Assembly (NCBI GenBank): GCA_902521805.1
Contig: CABYTL010000001.1
Location: 1-64,000 of the forward strand
DNA from: an uncultured Pelagibacteraceae bacterium
Lineage (GTDB): Bacteria > Pseudomonadota > Alphaproteobacteria > Pelagibacterales > Pelagibacteraceae
Reading direction: 5' to 3'
DNA: 64,000 bases
This document shows positions 51,276 through 61,319 of this stretch, in pieces; within the stretch, counting starts at the first letter, position 1, and each line of letters starts with the position of its first letter. The position numbers were made by a program, and so were the translations under genes. Below the pieces are notes generated by a model. That model saw nothing but the letters and a program-made list of their open reading frames with translations, did no database searches and was not told where the DNA came from.

Positions 51276-53003
51276 TTAGATATTCGATAACCATATTGTT
51301 TGAAATGGAGTTATTGAAAAAAAATTATTTTTTCCAAATTTTAACCTTGGTCCAATTAAATTTTTCCATTTATGATATTTTTTCTTTAATTTCATATTCT
51401 GGGCCTTAGAAGATAAATTATTAATACATATCACCGTTTGCTTACCGTCAATACTCACCCTTTTAAAACAAAATATTTTGGAGTTAATATTAATGTTTGA
51501 TCTCAAAGCATTTGGATGGAAAGCTTTTTGTTTTCTTCTTATATCTAGAAGATTAGTGATATTTTTATAAAAAATACTCTGTTTAGTTTTTTTATTTTTA
51601 ACAAGATTAATAATATTTTTTTCATTCCATCTGTACCTATTTATATCTCTATTATTTCCAGTAATAATATATTTCGCTTCATCATTAGATGTCCCAAACA
51701 AAGAATTAAAATATATTGCTGGAACTCCTTCAAAAGCAATCATTATTGAGTGAGCTGAAATATAGCGCTCAAAATAAAACTTACCAATTTCATCAGTGTC
51801 GGATTTCTTAAGTGCATCAAAAACAGTTATATTAGCTTCATACACTTTTTTGGATTTTCCTGTGATTTTCCTGTATGAAAATTTTGAACCATTTTTTTTT
51901 AGTCTTTTGAAAAAAATATTAATTGTTTTTTTATTTATAATTCCCTCTAGAGGTCTCATTCCAATACCATCATGTGATGCTATAAAATTAAGGTAATTAT
52001 TTCCTATTTTTGTCGATGGTAAATTTTTACTCCACTTATTTAAATAAGTACTTTTTTCAAACAAAAAAGCATGTATTAATAATGGCGAAAGTGAAAAATT
52101 GTAAATCCAATTTGCTTCATCTTTATTTCCAAAATAACTTAAATTTTCTTTTTCAGGTAAATTGGTCTCTGTGACTAAGATTGTTTGCACATTCAAAAAA
52201 TTAGAAATTAATCTAAAAAGTTTTATTATTTCATGAGTTTGTTTAAGATTAATACATTTTGTTCCACTTTCCTTCCAAAGATAGGCAATTGCATCTAATC
52301 TAAAAATTGTTACTCCATGATTTATAAGATTAATCATAATCTTTATAAACCTAAGTAAAACTGATGGATTTTTAAAATTTAAATCTAATTGATCTGGACT
52401 AAAAGTTCTCCAGAGAAATTCAGATTTTTTAAAAATATTAATCTTTTTTAGTAACTTATGATCTCTAGGTCTTATTACTCTTGAGGTATTGAATTTAGAA
52501 TTTACTCTTAAGAAATAATTTTTACCTGGTTTTTTTTCTTTTAAAAAATTTTTAAACCACAAACCTCTAGCAGATGAGTGATTAATCACAATATCCGCCA
52601 TAACATCATTCTTTTTGGCAAAATTAGAAATATCTGTCCAATTACCAATTCTTTTGTCTATTTTATAATGATCCTTAACAGCAAAACCACTATCACTACT
52701 TGAAGGATAAAATGGTAAAAAATGAATTGTATTAAAATAATTTTTTAATTTTTTTTGGTAAAATCTTTTAAAACTTTTAATTAAATATTTCTCATTACTA
52801 TTAAATACACTGTCTCCATAACAAATAACTATTGAAGTTTTTTCTGAAATTATCTTCTTTTTTTTAATTTTTTTTTTATTAAATTTATTAATTATTTTGA
52901 ATATTTCTTTACTAAAATCATTGATTTTTGATTTGGAATTAGAAAAATTATATATATTTGAAAGATTAAGTTTGATTTTTTTCTGATCTATTTGAGATAA
53001 CAT
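51276..53003 (-). CDS. GH13 sugar phosphorylase (sucrose phosphorylase / glucosylglycerate phosphorylase-like)
   Basis: HFLPFYPSSSDSGFAVKDHYKID, IFRLDAIAYLWKESGT, NFIASHDGIGMRPLEGI. Confidence 0.85.
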   Translation of the reverse strand: MLSQIDQKKIKLNLSNIYNFSNSKSKINDFSKEIFKIINKFNKKKIKKKKIISEKTSIVICYGDSVFNSNEKYLIKSFKRFYQKKLKNYFNTIHFLPFYPSSSDSGFAVKDHYKIDKRIGNWTDISNFAKKNDVMADIVINHSSARGLWFKNFLKEKKPGKNYFLRVNSKFNTSRVIRPRDHKLLKKINIFKKSEFLWRTFSPDQLDLNFKNPSVLLRFIKIMINLINHGVTIFRLDAIAYLWKESGTKCINLKQTHEIIKLFRLISNFLNVQTILVTETNLPEKENLSYFGNKDEANWIYNFSLSPLLIHAFLFEKSTYLNKWSKNLPSTKIGNNYLNFIASHDGIGMRPLEGIINKKTINIFFKRLKKNGSKFSYRKITGKSKKVYEANITVFDALKKSDTDEIGKFYFERYISAHSIMIAFEGVPAIYFNSLFGTSNDEAKYIITGNNRDINRYRWNEKNIINLVKNKKTKQSIFYKNITNLLDIRRKQKAFHPNALRSNININSKIFCFKRVSIDGKQTVICINNLSSKAQNMKLKKKYHKWKNLIGPRLKFGKNNFFSITPFQTIWLSNI

Positions 53004-54223
53004 TAACTATATTTTTTATTATCTTCATTAACAGCATCTTTTAATCTTTCAAGGAAATTGGGAATTGCACTTTTTACTCTACTCCATGTTGGTATAAATG
53101 GTGCATCCATTGGATTAAGAATAAAAGCGCCTCCTGCTTTCATAATATTCATGGCAAAAAGTTCAACAGCTTTTTCTTCAGTATGTGAGTCAAATTCAAG
53201 ACCATTCATTACTGCATCACTTCTATAAATATCGATTAAATCTAAAGCAGATCTATAATATGTAGCTTTTAAAGATCTAAATTTTTCTCTACTAAAAGTA
53301 TGTCCTTGCGTAGCTAATTTTTTTATAAATGTTTTAATTATGTCAATAGACATTCTAGATAAACCTTTGTTTTCGTCGTCTATTGATAAAATTTGATGTT
53401 TATGGTCATACGTATCTGCTAAATCAACCTGACATATATTTTGTGGAGAGAAACTTCTTTGCATTTCAGATAAAATTCCAACTTCAATTCCCCAGTCTGA
53501 TGATATCCTTAATTCAGGTAGAACATTTCTTCTAAATGAAAACTCACCAGCTAAAGGATATTTAAATGATTTCATGAACTCTAAATAATCACTTTTTCCG
53601 ATTGTTTTTTCTAGAGCTGTAAGTAATGGAAAAACAAGAAGTCTAGCTACACGTCCATTCATTTTTTCATTAGCTATCCTAGGATAATATCCTTTACAGA
53701 ATTCGAAGTTAAAAAGAGGGTTTACGACTGGGTAAATAAGTTTTGCTAACATTCTTCTATCGTAGGTTTTTATATCACAATCATGTAATGCAACTGAGCG
53801 AGCACTATCTCTAGCAATACACATGCCTATACAGTACCAAACATTTCGTCCTTTGCCGAGTTCACTAGGCGCTAAATTATTTTTTTTTAGCTCTTGATCA
53901 AGTTTTTTTAATTTTGGTCCATCATTCCAAAGAATTGAATATGGTGTTTTAAAATTTTTAAAAAATTTCCAAGCTTTTTTTGCCTGAGACTCATTAGCTT
54001 TATCTAGTCCAATTATTATATGATTTAAATATTTTGTTTTACTTATTTCCTCTACTATGTTTGGTAATGCCGTACCTTCTAGCTCAGAGTATAAACATGG
54101 TAAAATTAACTCCATTTTTCTTTCTTTAGAAAACTTTAATAATTCTTTTTCTATAACTGAAGTTGATTTGGTGCCGAAGTCATGTAGCGTAGAAATTATA
54201 CCATTTTGCGAAAAATCACTCAT
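53003..54223 (-). CDS. glucosyl-3-phosphoglycerate synthase-like (GT81) / mannosylglycerate synthase-type glycosyltransferase
   Basis: LILPCLYSELEGTALPNIVEEI, SVALHDCDIKTYDRRMLAKLIYPV, DWGIEVGILSEM. Confidence 0.85.
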   Translation of the reverse strand: MSDFSQNGIISTLHDFGTKSTSVIEKELLKFSKERKMELILPCLYSELEGTALPNIVEEISKTKYLNHIIIGLDKANESQAKKAWKFFKNFKTPYSILWNDGPKLKKLDQELKKNNLAPSELGKGRNVWYCIGMCIARDSARSVALHDCDIKTYDRRMLAKLIYPVVNPLFNFEFCKGYYPRIANEKMNGRVARLLVFPLLTALEKTIGKSDYLEFMKSFKYPLAGEFSFRRNVLPELRISSDWGIEVGILSEMQRSFSPQNICQVDLADTYDHKHQILSIDDENKGLSRMSIDIIKTFIKKLATQGHTFSREKFRSLKATYYRSALDLIDIYRSDAVMNGLEFDSHTEEKAVELFAMNIMKAGGAFILNPMDAPFIPTWSRVKSAIPNFLERLKDAVNEDNKKYS

Positions 54224-54234
54224 AATTTATTTTA

Positions 54235-55038
54235 TTAATTTTTGTTTATTTTAACTAGAGCCATTTTAATCACATCTGCCCAGCCTTCAGGAGATGGCTT
54301 ATTTGTTGTTATTAAATCATTTATTGGAATTTGATCTAATGTAAATTTGTCATTAAACACCAAACAAGGGAAATCACTTGTTTTAAGCATATCTAAATCA
54401 TTATAATTATCACCAACTGCTATTGTTTTTATATTTTGATTTTTTTTCTTAAAAAATCTGACAAATACTTGAAGCGCTTTAGCTTTATTGACTTTATCAG
54501 TTAAATTAATAACTCTACCACCTTCCTGTAAAGCTAATCCTTTTTTTTTTAATATTTTAGATAGTTCTTTTTTTTCATTTTTATTTCCTTCAAATACAAA
54601 TGGAATAGTGTATTTTCGATCTAAGGCCATTTTAAGTTTTTCATCTTTTAAACCAAAAATTACACTTTGTTTCTTCTTATCCATCCTAGATAACCATTTA
54701 CATTTATTTTGTAAATTATCTGGAACTGAATTTTCAAAAATTTTTGCTAGATTGTCTTTTTCTTTACTTAGGATTAGTTCTTTGGGTAAATTAGAATTTA
54801 GTAGTTCTAAACCTTTAATAGCTGCTCCATTTTCACAAATATAAGGTAAATTTGAACCTAGCTCATTATTAAATTCTAAAATCTCTTTTTCAGTTTTACT
54901 TGTGTTAGGTATTATAAAAATACCTTTAGACAGTAACTGTTTGAGATAATCTTTTATAAGATCAAATTCAAATGTGTCTCTGTGAAGAAGAGAGCCATCA
55001 AGATCAGTAAATATTAATATCTTATAAATTTTTTTCAT
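54235..55038 (-). CDS. mannosyl/glucosyl-3-phosphoglycerate phosphatase (HAD-IIB)
   Basis: IFTDLDGSLLHRDTFEFD, PYICENGAAI, AVGDNYNDLDML. Confidence 0.88.
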   Translation of the reverse strand: MKKIYKILIFTDLDGSLLHRDTFEFDLIKDYLKQLLSKGIFIIPNTSKTEKEILEFNNELGSNLPYICENGAAIKGLELLNSNLPKELILSKEKDNLAKIFENSVPDNLQNKCKWLSRMDKKKQSVIFGLKDEKLKMALDRKYTIPFVFEGNKNEKKELSKILKKKGLALQEGGRVINLTDKVNKAKALQVFVRFFKKKNQNIKTIAVGDNYNDLDMLKTSDFPCLVFNDKFTLDQIPINDLITTNKPSPEGWADVIKMALVKINKN

Positions 55039-55079
55039 TTTTCAATCAATTAATGTGAATTAGAACGTACACAAAAATT

Positions 55080-55226
55080 TTAACGAGTAATAAGCAAAGT
55101 TTTTTTATCTTTTTTACTTTTTAATTTATTTTTTTGTTCACAATATTTCTTATAAACATAAGCTGTTGATACACCACCAATCAGTATAAATTTTAAAATC
55201 TTTAATTTAATGAGTGTTTTAATCAT
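55080..55226 (-). CDS. small Lys-rich single-TM protein (48 aa), hypothetical
   Basis: Own minus-strand translation: MIKTLIKLKILKFILIGGVSTAYVYKKYCEQKNKLKSKKDKKTLLITR*. Below the ORF-track size cutoff. Confidence 0.4.
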   Translation of the reverse strand: MIKTLIKLKILKFILIGGVSTAYVYKKYCEQKNKLKSKKDKKTLLITR

Positions 55227-55228
55227 GA

Positions 55229-55471
55229 TTAAATATCAAATTTTTCTAATAAGAAGTGGATTACTAAATTGTAGAGAAACACAAAACAAGAAATATAGAA
55301 TAGAAAAATTATTTCTTTTGAATTAAAAATGTATCCAGTTGAGGTTAAAAGTGCAATAAATAAGCTAATTGATAAAGCGAGCTTTGATTGTGCTTTCTTT
55401 TTTAAGTGAGATTTAACAATATCTTTTTTATTAATCATTATATTAATTAAACTAACACAAATACCAAACAA
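55229..55471 (-). CDS. small membrane protein, hypothetical
   Basis: 80 aa with two hydrophobic segments; overlaps the upstream gene as in an operon. Confidence 0.5.
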   Translation of the reverse strand: MFGICVSLINIMINKKDIVKSHLKKKAQSKLALSISLFIALLTSTGYIFNSKEIIFLFYISCFVFLYNLVIHFLLEKFDI

Positions 55472-55836
55472 ATCATTTGAACAAAATTAATAAGAACAGA
55501 TAGAAAATGTGAGTATTTAAATTTTTTTTCCTGTTTTTCATCTCTATGTTTGTTAATTAATGGCATTAACAAATAGTTAGAAGTAGCAAATAAAACTGTA
55601 ATTGCTAATATTATATAAAAATCTACTCCAATCTTGCTCGACAATATAAATGTTATGAGAACAATAAAACTTACACCTAAATTAACATTATAATAAAATG
55701 GGAATATTCTTCTTATAAACTTTCGAGCATTATTCTCATCTAGTGTGGTAAAGACAACAGGAGCTATTACAAATGAGAAGAATAGCATTATTCCTAAAAT
55801 CATTGATGTCAAATAAACGCTAAGTTGTTCAATCAT
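55447..55836 (-). CDS. DUF4149-like membrane protein
   Basis: 129 aa, 4 TM, MILGIMLFFSFVIAPVVFTTLDENNARKFIRRIFPFYY. Confidence 0.65.
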   Translation of the reverse strand: MIEQLSVYLTSMILGIMLFFSFVIAPVVFTTLDENNARKFIRRIFPFYYNVNLGVSFIVLITFILSSKIGVDFYIILAITVLFATSNYLLMPLINKHRDEKQEKKFKYSHFLSVLINFVQMICLVFVLV

Positions 55837-55839
55837 AAT

Positions 55840-56025
55840 TTAGTTTTCTATAGAATTTTCTTCTTTCATTAATATGGGTCTACCATCATGAGCTGTATTT
55901 AAAGGTATAATTTTCCCTTTATATTTTGCACATAAAGTTGGAGCACTTCTAACTTCTTCTCCTAATCTAACCTCTAGTTCAACAATAACTAATTTTGCAT
56001 CATCTAACTCTTTTAATATTCTCAT
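55840..56025 (-). CDS. hypothetical protein, 61 aa
   Basis: Compact ORF in the same operon direction, 3 nt from its neighbour. Confidence 0.5.
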   Translation of the reverse strand: MRILKELDDAKLVIVELEVRLGEEVRSAPTLCAKYKGKIIPLNTAHDGRPILMKEENSIEN

Positions 56026-56057
56026 TTTTATTTCCTATTATTAAATTTAAAATATAT

Positions 56058-56360
56058 TTAAAGCACTACTTCAAAGCCCTCAAAGTTTGGTGCTCCAAAA
56101 TATAGGTCTTTATGTTGCCCAGCATTTTTATGAGCTAATTTAAATGCCTCTGATTTGGTCCAATTAATAAAATCCTCTTTAGAATTCCATATACTATGAG
56201 AAGCGTATAGTGAAAATTTTTCATTTTTTTCACCTTTCACTAAATGAAATTCTTTAAAACCATTAACACCATTAAGATGAGTATCTCTTTCTGTCCAAAC
56301 TTTTTCAAATTCAGATTCTTTACCTGGTACAATTTTAAATCTATTCATTGCTATAAACAT
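56058..56360 (-). CDS. antibiotic biosynthesis monooxygenase (IsdG/HmoA-like) domain protein
   Basis: MNRFKIVPGKESEFEKVWTERDTHL ... YASHSIWNSKEDFINWTKSEAF. Confidence 0.8.
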   Translation of the reverse strand: MFIAMNRFKIVPGKESEFEKVWTERDTHLNGVNGFKEFHLVKGEKNEKFSLYASHSIWNSKEDFINWTKSEAFKLAHKNAGQHKDLYFGAPNFEGFEVVL

Positions 56361-56590
56361 TCTATGCTTTTATTCTAATAATTTGATTATATATAAAATA
56401 TCATTGTCGCAGAATTATTAAAAATTAATCTAAGATGAAGAAGATATTTACTAGTGTAATTAATAACAAACAGTATTTTATAGGATAACTTGCACCAGAC
56501 TTGCGCACAGAGAGATAAGATAAAAAAAATTTACTTATAGGACTTGTTCAATTATAAATATTAGCATAAATACTCATGAAATTCATTAAT

Positions 56591-56676
56591 GCCCTCGTGG
56601 TGAAATTGGTAGACACAAAGGACTTAAAATCCTTGCCGCTTGCGGAGTGCCAGTTCGAGTCTGGCCGAGGGCACCA
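56591..56676 (+). tRNA. tRNA-Leu(UAA)
   Basis: GCCCTCG acceptor pairs with CGAGGGC; anticodon loop acttaaaat; long variable arm; encoded CCA. Confidence 0.95.
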
Positions 56677-56687
56677 TTAAATAAAAA

Positions 56688-57449
56688 ATGCAAATTATTT
56701 CAGACATAAATCAAAGATCAATTAAAATAAAATCACAATTAGTAAAAATTTTATCAAAAAGTAAAATAATTAAATCTAAAATAATTATCGTTATAGGCGG
56801 AGATGGTTTCATGCTTCAAACACTTAAAAGAAATAAAAATTCAAATAAATTATTTTATGGAGTTAATTCGGGAAATTATGGATTTTTAATGAATAAATTT
56901 TCATCATCAAATATTGTTAAAAATTTGTCAAAAGCAAATATGATCTCAATTTCACCTTTGGAGATGATTGTGAAAAATAACAAAAATCAAGTTAGGAAGT
57001 CACTTGCAATAAATGAAGTTTCAATACTTAGACAAAGTAGACAAGCGGCCTCCTTATCAATTAAAAGTGGTTCAAAAACAATTATAAAAAAGTTAGTCTC
57101 AGATGGAATATTAGTTTCAACTCCTGCAGGAAGTACAGCTTATAATCTTTCAGTTCATGGACCTATCTTAAATCTTAATTCAAAAAAGTTATCAATTTCC
57201 CCTATTAGTCCTTTTAGACCACGTAGATGGAAAGGTAAAATTGTTAGCGATAAATCTAAAATTGTCATTAATAATCTTTATCCAAAAAAGAGACCAATAA
57301 GTGCTGTAGCTGACAATATTGAGGTAAGAAATGCAAACAATATAATTATTAAAACAAATCAAAAAATTAAGTTTAATCTTTTATACGACAAAAATAATAG
57401 TCTTCAAAAAAAAATTAAGATTGAGCAGTTGAGAAGAGAAACATCTTAA
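56688..57449 (+). CDS. nadK: NAD kinase
   Basis: IIVIGGDGFMLQTLKR, NSGNYGFLMN, DGILVSTPAGSTAYNLS. Confidence 0.92.
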   Translation: MQIISDINQRSIKIKSQLVKILSKSKIIKSKIIIVIGGDGFMLQTLKRNKNSNKLFYGVNSGNYGFLMNKFSSSNIVKNLSKANMISISPLEMIVKNNKNQVRKSLAINEVSILRQSRQAASLSIKSGSKTIIKKLVSDGILVSTPAGSTAYNLSVHGPILNLNSKKLSISPISPFRPRRWKGKIVSDKSKIVINNLYPKKRPISAVADNIEVRNANNIIIKTNQKIKFNLLYDKNNSLQKKIKIEQLRRETS

Positions 57450-57492
57450 AAGTGAAAAAAAAATATTAAAAGAGGTCTATAAATTTTAATCA

Positions 57493-57546
57493 TGGTGCCC
57501 TCGCACAGATTCGAACCGCGGACCTATTGATTACAAATCGATTGCT
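57493..57546 (-). repeat. 3' fragment of tRNA-Thr
   Basis: 51 of 54 nt identical, by hand, to 57882-57935 of the intact tRNA-Thr; similarity ends at the D-arm side. Confidence 0.9.
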
Positions 57547-57633
57547 AAAGTTCAAATAAACTATGTTTTATATAATTTAATTAATTCAAATAAGTATTTG
57601 ACTACAATCTGACGACAATGATAGAATTTAAAT

Positions 57634-57846
57634 ATGAGAAGATTGTTCAAACCAATAATTGTATTAATAATTCTAATTACAGCTATGGTTTATCCTTCAT
57701 TAGTTGCAAATTCAGCAACTACTTGTTTTAAAAAAGGAGAATATACATCAGGCTTTAATAAAATTTGTATTTACAATTGTATGGGGTCAGACGTTGCCAT
57801 AACGATTAGTAATACGCAACTTTGTCCGCTTACCATACAAAGATAG
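57634..57846 (+). CDS. small secreted Cys-containing protein, 70 aa
   Basis: Signal peptide-like N-terminus then TTCFKKGEYTSGFNKICIYNCMGSDVAITISNTQLCPLTI with four cysteines. Confidence 0.65.
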   Translation: MRRLFKPIIVLIILITAMVYPSLVANSATTCFKKGEYTSGFNKICIYNCMGSDVAITISNTQLCPLTIQR

Positions 57847-57881
57847 AATATATTAAAAATTATATGAAAAAGTAAGTGATG

Positions 57882-57957
57882 TGGTGCCCCCGCACGGATT
57901 CGAACCGCGGACCTATTGATTACAAATCAATTGCTCTACCAGCTGAGCTACAAGGGC
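57882..57957 (-). tRNA. tRNA-Thr(UGU)
   Basis: Reverse complement GCCCTTGTAGCTCAGCTGGTAGAGCAATTGATTTGTAATCAATAGGTCCGCGGTTCGAATCCGTGCGGGGGCACCA forms a full cloverleaf. Confidence 0.95.
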
Positions 57958-58135
57958 TTTCGTATCAACGAAGTTTTTAATGTTAAAAGTCAATTAAATC
58001 AATACTAAAAAGATTTGGTTGTTAAAAGGTAATTCTCTAATTAGTAAATTTGTAGCTTGTTGTAGACCTTTTGCGACTAATCTGTCGGACCAGTTGTCGG
58101 TTTGAGAGTTTAATCTATAAATACAAAAATTTTAA

Positions 58136-60676
58136 TTATTGATTTCTTATTAGAGGATAAACCTTAGGATTTAGATATTTTAAGTTAGTTAATAATATCA
58201 AAACTAAGGTAATAAAACCAATTGAAAGTCCTAAATAAATTAAGATCTTAAAATCAAACATCCAGACTAACTCAAAAATATTTTCCATAATAAATTTTGA
58301 ACCAATCACAGCAAAAAATACTGAAATTAAAATCACAGATTTAAAGATAATGACGAATTCAATTAAAGATGAAAAAATAATTTGTTTTTTGGAAAAACCT
58401 AAAATTTTGAAAACCAAATTTTGATATTCTTTTATTTTTCCTTGAACCATAATTGCACTTGAAATTACGATTAAACCTATAACAATGGTAATCGCTGAAA
58501 TTAATGTAACCGCAATAAACACCTTATTTAAAACAGCTGTAACTTTTGATAAATAATCTGCAATTTTAATCATTGATAAACTTGGCATGATTTCAAGCAT
58601 CTCAGTTTCATCAAATTTATTTGAATTAAATTTTGCAGTAGCCAAATACTCATGTGGAATATTTTTTGCAAATTGAGGATTAAATAACATTGCAAAGTTG
58701 ATGCTTAAATCTCGATAATTAACTTCTCTAAAATTTACTACTTTACCCTCAATTTCACGTCCATAAATATTTAAAGTAAAGATATCATCTAACAGGATGT
58801 TAAAATCCTTAGCAACTTTTGCATCTAAAGAAATTTGAAGTTGATCTGGTTTTGATAAATCCCACCATTCACCTTCTAAAATTGAGTTATCTTCAGGCAC
58901 ATTTTCTACCCACGAGGATCTTCGTTCACTCCCAATAACCCAGTAACTGTCATTATCTGGTTTAATATAAGTATTAGGATCAACCCCATTAATTTTTACT
59001 ATTCCAGATGAAACCATTGGTACAATTTCAATAGATGCATTAGGATCCATATTTAAAATACCTTGTTCAAATTTCTCTCTTTCTCCTTTTTGAATACCGA
59101 CAAAGAAATAATCAGGTGCAATATCAGGAATAGATTTAGCAATTTCTCTTTGAAAATTTGTACCAACTAAAGCTAAAGTTAATAACAATGTAACACCTAA
59201 GCCAAGAGACATAACTGTAATAGGAGTTATACTTTTTGTCTGAGTAATATTTTTAATTGAAACTTTTAAAGATATTATTGGACTTGATTTGAATTTTTTA
59301 AGAAAATAAATGATTAATTTTGAAAGTAAGAAAAATACAATTAAACAAATAAAAAAAGCAGTAAAGTAACCCAAGCTATAAGAAGGTTGTTCAGATCCAA
59401 TCGTGAATAAAAAAATTAAGACAGATAATAAGACAAAGCTTAGAATAACTGATCTCTTAGAATAATAAAATTGAAGGTTTTGAAATATGTTTCTAAATAA
59501 ATTAGAGGCTTTTACTTGATCTATAGAACTAATTGTTGGAATAGAAAAAATTACAAGAACTATCAAACCCACTAAAAATATTTTTAAAAAATTAAGTAAT
59601 GAAAAAGCTGGATAAACATTTAATCCCAATCCATCAGATAGATATTTATCTACAATTGGCAAAATCAAAAAACTTGATCCATAAGCAAACATAGTGATGA
59701 TAAATAAAAGTATAAATAACTGAAGGTAATATAGTCTTTTAATATTGCCTGAATAAAAGCCAACCGCCTTTCTTACAGCAATAGATATGTTGTTTTGATT
59801 GATAAAAGAAAGGAGAGTATTTGCAATTCCAATGCCTGCAATTAACATTGCACTAATTGATACTAGAGATAAAAATTGAGAAAAATTATTAATAATTCTC
59901 TTTATTCCACTAGCAGAATTTTCAGGATATCTAAGCTTTACTTTCCGATCGTCTTTAAAAATTTCTTTTATTCGTTGTTCGATTTCTTCTGGTTTATCAT
60001 TTTCGTTAAATTTTACTTTGTATTCATAGTTTAAAAAGCTTCCAATTCCATTTAGTTTTAAAATATCTAAAGTTTGTTTTCCTGCCAAAGCCCAATCTCC
60101 AAATGCAACAAATCCACTAACATCCGGTACTGATTTAATAATTCCAATTACTGTAAAGTTTTGATCTTGAACTTTTACCTTTTCATTAATTTTTATATTA
60201 AGGGTTTTTGATAAACTTTCATTGATAAGGATAGAGTAAGGTTGTTTTTGCATTCTTTCATAAGCACTAATTGGCTCATATACAACATTTCCATATAAAG
60301 GATATTTTTCATCCACAGTTTTAATTCTAGTAAATAATGATTTATTTTTTTCTCTTCCTGTTGTTGTAAGCATAGTACTGAACTCAATCATTTGAGAGAC
60401 AGTTGCAAATTCTTTTACTTGATTAACTAGATCTAAATTTCCTGGATTACGATTGTAATCAATCTCTAAATCTCCACCTAAAAGTGCTTTGGCGTTATCA
60501 TTTAATTCTTTTTTAAGACTATCTTCAATTGTGAAAATAGCACTTAAGATAAAAAGACTTATAAATAGCGTTACAATGATACTAGATATTTTATGATAAT
60601 TTCTGCTTAAGTCTTTTAAAGCATATTTTAAAATCAAACTAAATTCTGAAGTATTATTTAATTTTTCCATCTTCAA
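58136..60676 (-). CDS. FtsX-like ABC transporter permease (YbbP-like)
   Basis: 846 aa with paired FtsX-type TM blocks and large extracytoplasmic regions; adjacent ATPase. Confidence 0.88.
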   Translation of the reverse strand: MKMEKLNNTSEFSLILKYALKDLSRNYHKISSIIVTLFISLFILSAIFTIEDSLKKELNDNAKALLGGDLEIDYNRNPGNLDLVNQVKEFATVSQMIEFSTMLTTTGREKNKSLFTRIKTVDEKYPLYGNVVYEPISAYERMQKQPYSILINESLSKTLNIKINEKVKVQDQNFTVIGIIKSVPDVSGFVAFGDWALAGKQTLDILKLNGIGSFLNYEYKVKFNENDKPEEIEQRIKEIFKDDRKVKLRYPENSASGIKRIINNFSQFLSLVSISAMLIAGIGIANTLLSFINQNNISIAVRKAVGFYSGNIKRLYYLQLFILLFIITMFAYGSSFLILPIVDKYLSDGLGLNVYPAFSLLNFLKIFLVGLIVLVIFSIPTISSIDQVKASNLFRNIFQNLQFYYSKRSVILSFVLLSVLIFLFTIGSEQPSYSLGYFTAFFICLIVFFLLSKLIIYFLKKFKSSPIISLKVSIKNITQTKSITPITVMSLGLGVTLLLTLALVGTNFQREIAKSIPDIAPDYFFVGIQKGEREKFEQGILNMDPNASIEIVPMVSSGIVKINGVDPNTYIKPDNDSYWVIGSERRSSWVENVPEDNSILEGEWWDLSKPDQLQISLDAKVAKDFNILLDDIFTLNIYGREIEGKVVNFREVNYRDLSINFAMLFNPQFAKNIPHEYLATAKFNSNKFDETEMLEIMPSLSMIKIADYLSKVTAVLNKVFIAVTLISAITIVIGLIVISSAIMVQGKIKEYQNLVFKILGFSKKQIIFSSLIEFVIIFKSVILISVFFAVIGSKFIMENIFELVWMFDFKILIYLGLSIGFITLVLILLTNLKYLNPKVYPLIRNQ

Positions 60677-61319
60677 TTTTTATTTTTCTTTTAGCTTTGT
60701 CAGCAAGCTTAATGTCATGGGTTACCATGATTAAAGAAGAGCCTTCTTCTTTTACATACTTAAATAGAATATTTGCAATCATGATAGAATTTTCAGTATC
60801 CAAGTTTCCGGTTGGCTCATCAGCTAAAATTAATTCTGGTTTCATTGCAATTGCTCTAGCGATTGCAACTCTTTGTTGTTCACCACCTGATAATTGATTT
60901 GGTAGATTATTAAAACGATGTTTCAAACCAAAACGATCTAATAAAATTTTTGCTTCTTTATCTGGATTTTTAAAATTATTGAGCTCAAGTGTAAGCGCAA
61001 CATTTTCAACTGCAGTGTAATTAGGAATTAAATAAAACGACTGAAAAATTATTCCAATATTTTTCTTTCTTATCTCAGATACCTCATCTTCACTTAGGCT
61101 TGTAATTTCCTGATCTTGGAAAATTATTTTACCAGAGTTAGGTCTCTCCAAACCCCCTATTAACATGATTAAACTTGTTTTCCCTGAGCCACTTTCCCCA
61201 ACAACAGAAACAGTTTCTTTTTTTTTAATTATTAAATCAATATTCTTTAAAACATTGATATTATCTTTACCAGTTTGGTATTTGAGATTTATTTTTTTTA
61301 ATTTAAGAAGAGTACTCAT
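60654..61319 (-). CDS. LolD/YbbA-like ABC transporter ATPase
   Basis: VGESGSGKTSL, LSGGEQQRVAIARAI, LILADEPTGNLD. Start placed at MSTLLKLKK (61319). Confidence 0.9.
   Translation of the reverse strand: MSTLLKLKKINLKYQTGKDNINVLKNIDLIIKKKETVSVVGESGSGKTSLIMLIGGLERPNSGKIIFQDQEITSLSEDEVSEIRKKNIGIIFQSFYLIPNYTAVENVALTLELNNFKNPDKEAKILLDRFGLKHRFNNLPNQLSGGEQQRVAIARAIAMKPELILADEPTGNLDTENSIMIANILFKYVKEEGSSLIMVTHDIKLADKAKRKIKIEDGKIK

Noticed and set aside
54488-54844. Plus-strand 118-aa ORF
   Set aside because: Antisense to the glycosyl-3-phosphoglycerate phosphatase gene; no recognisable motif.
61165-61317. N-terminal extension of the TesA-like ORF in the ORF track
   Set aside because: Lies inside the opposing ABC ATPase coding region; MNKTIFIKILIIFLVHINASA at 61318 is a normal signal peptide start.
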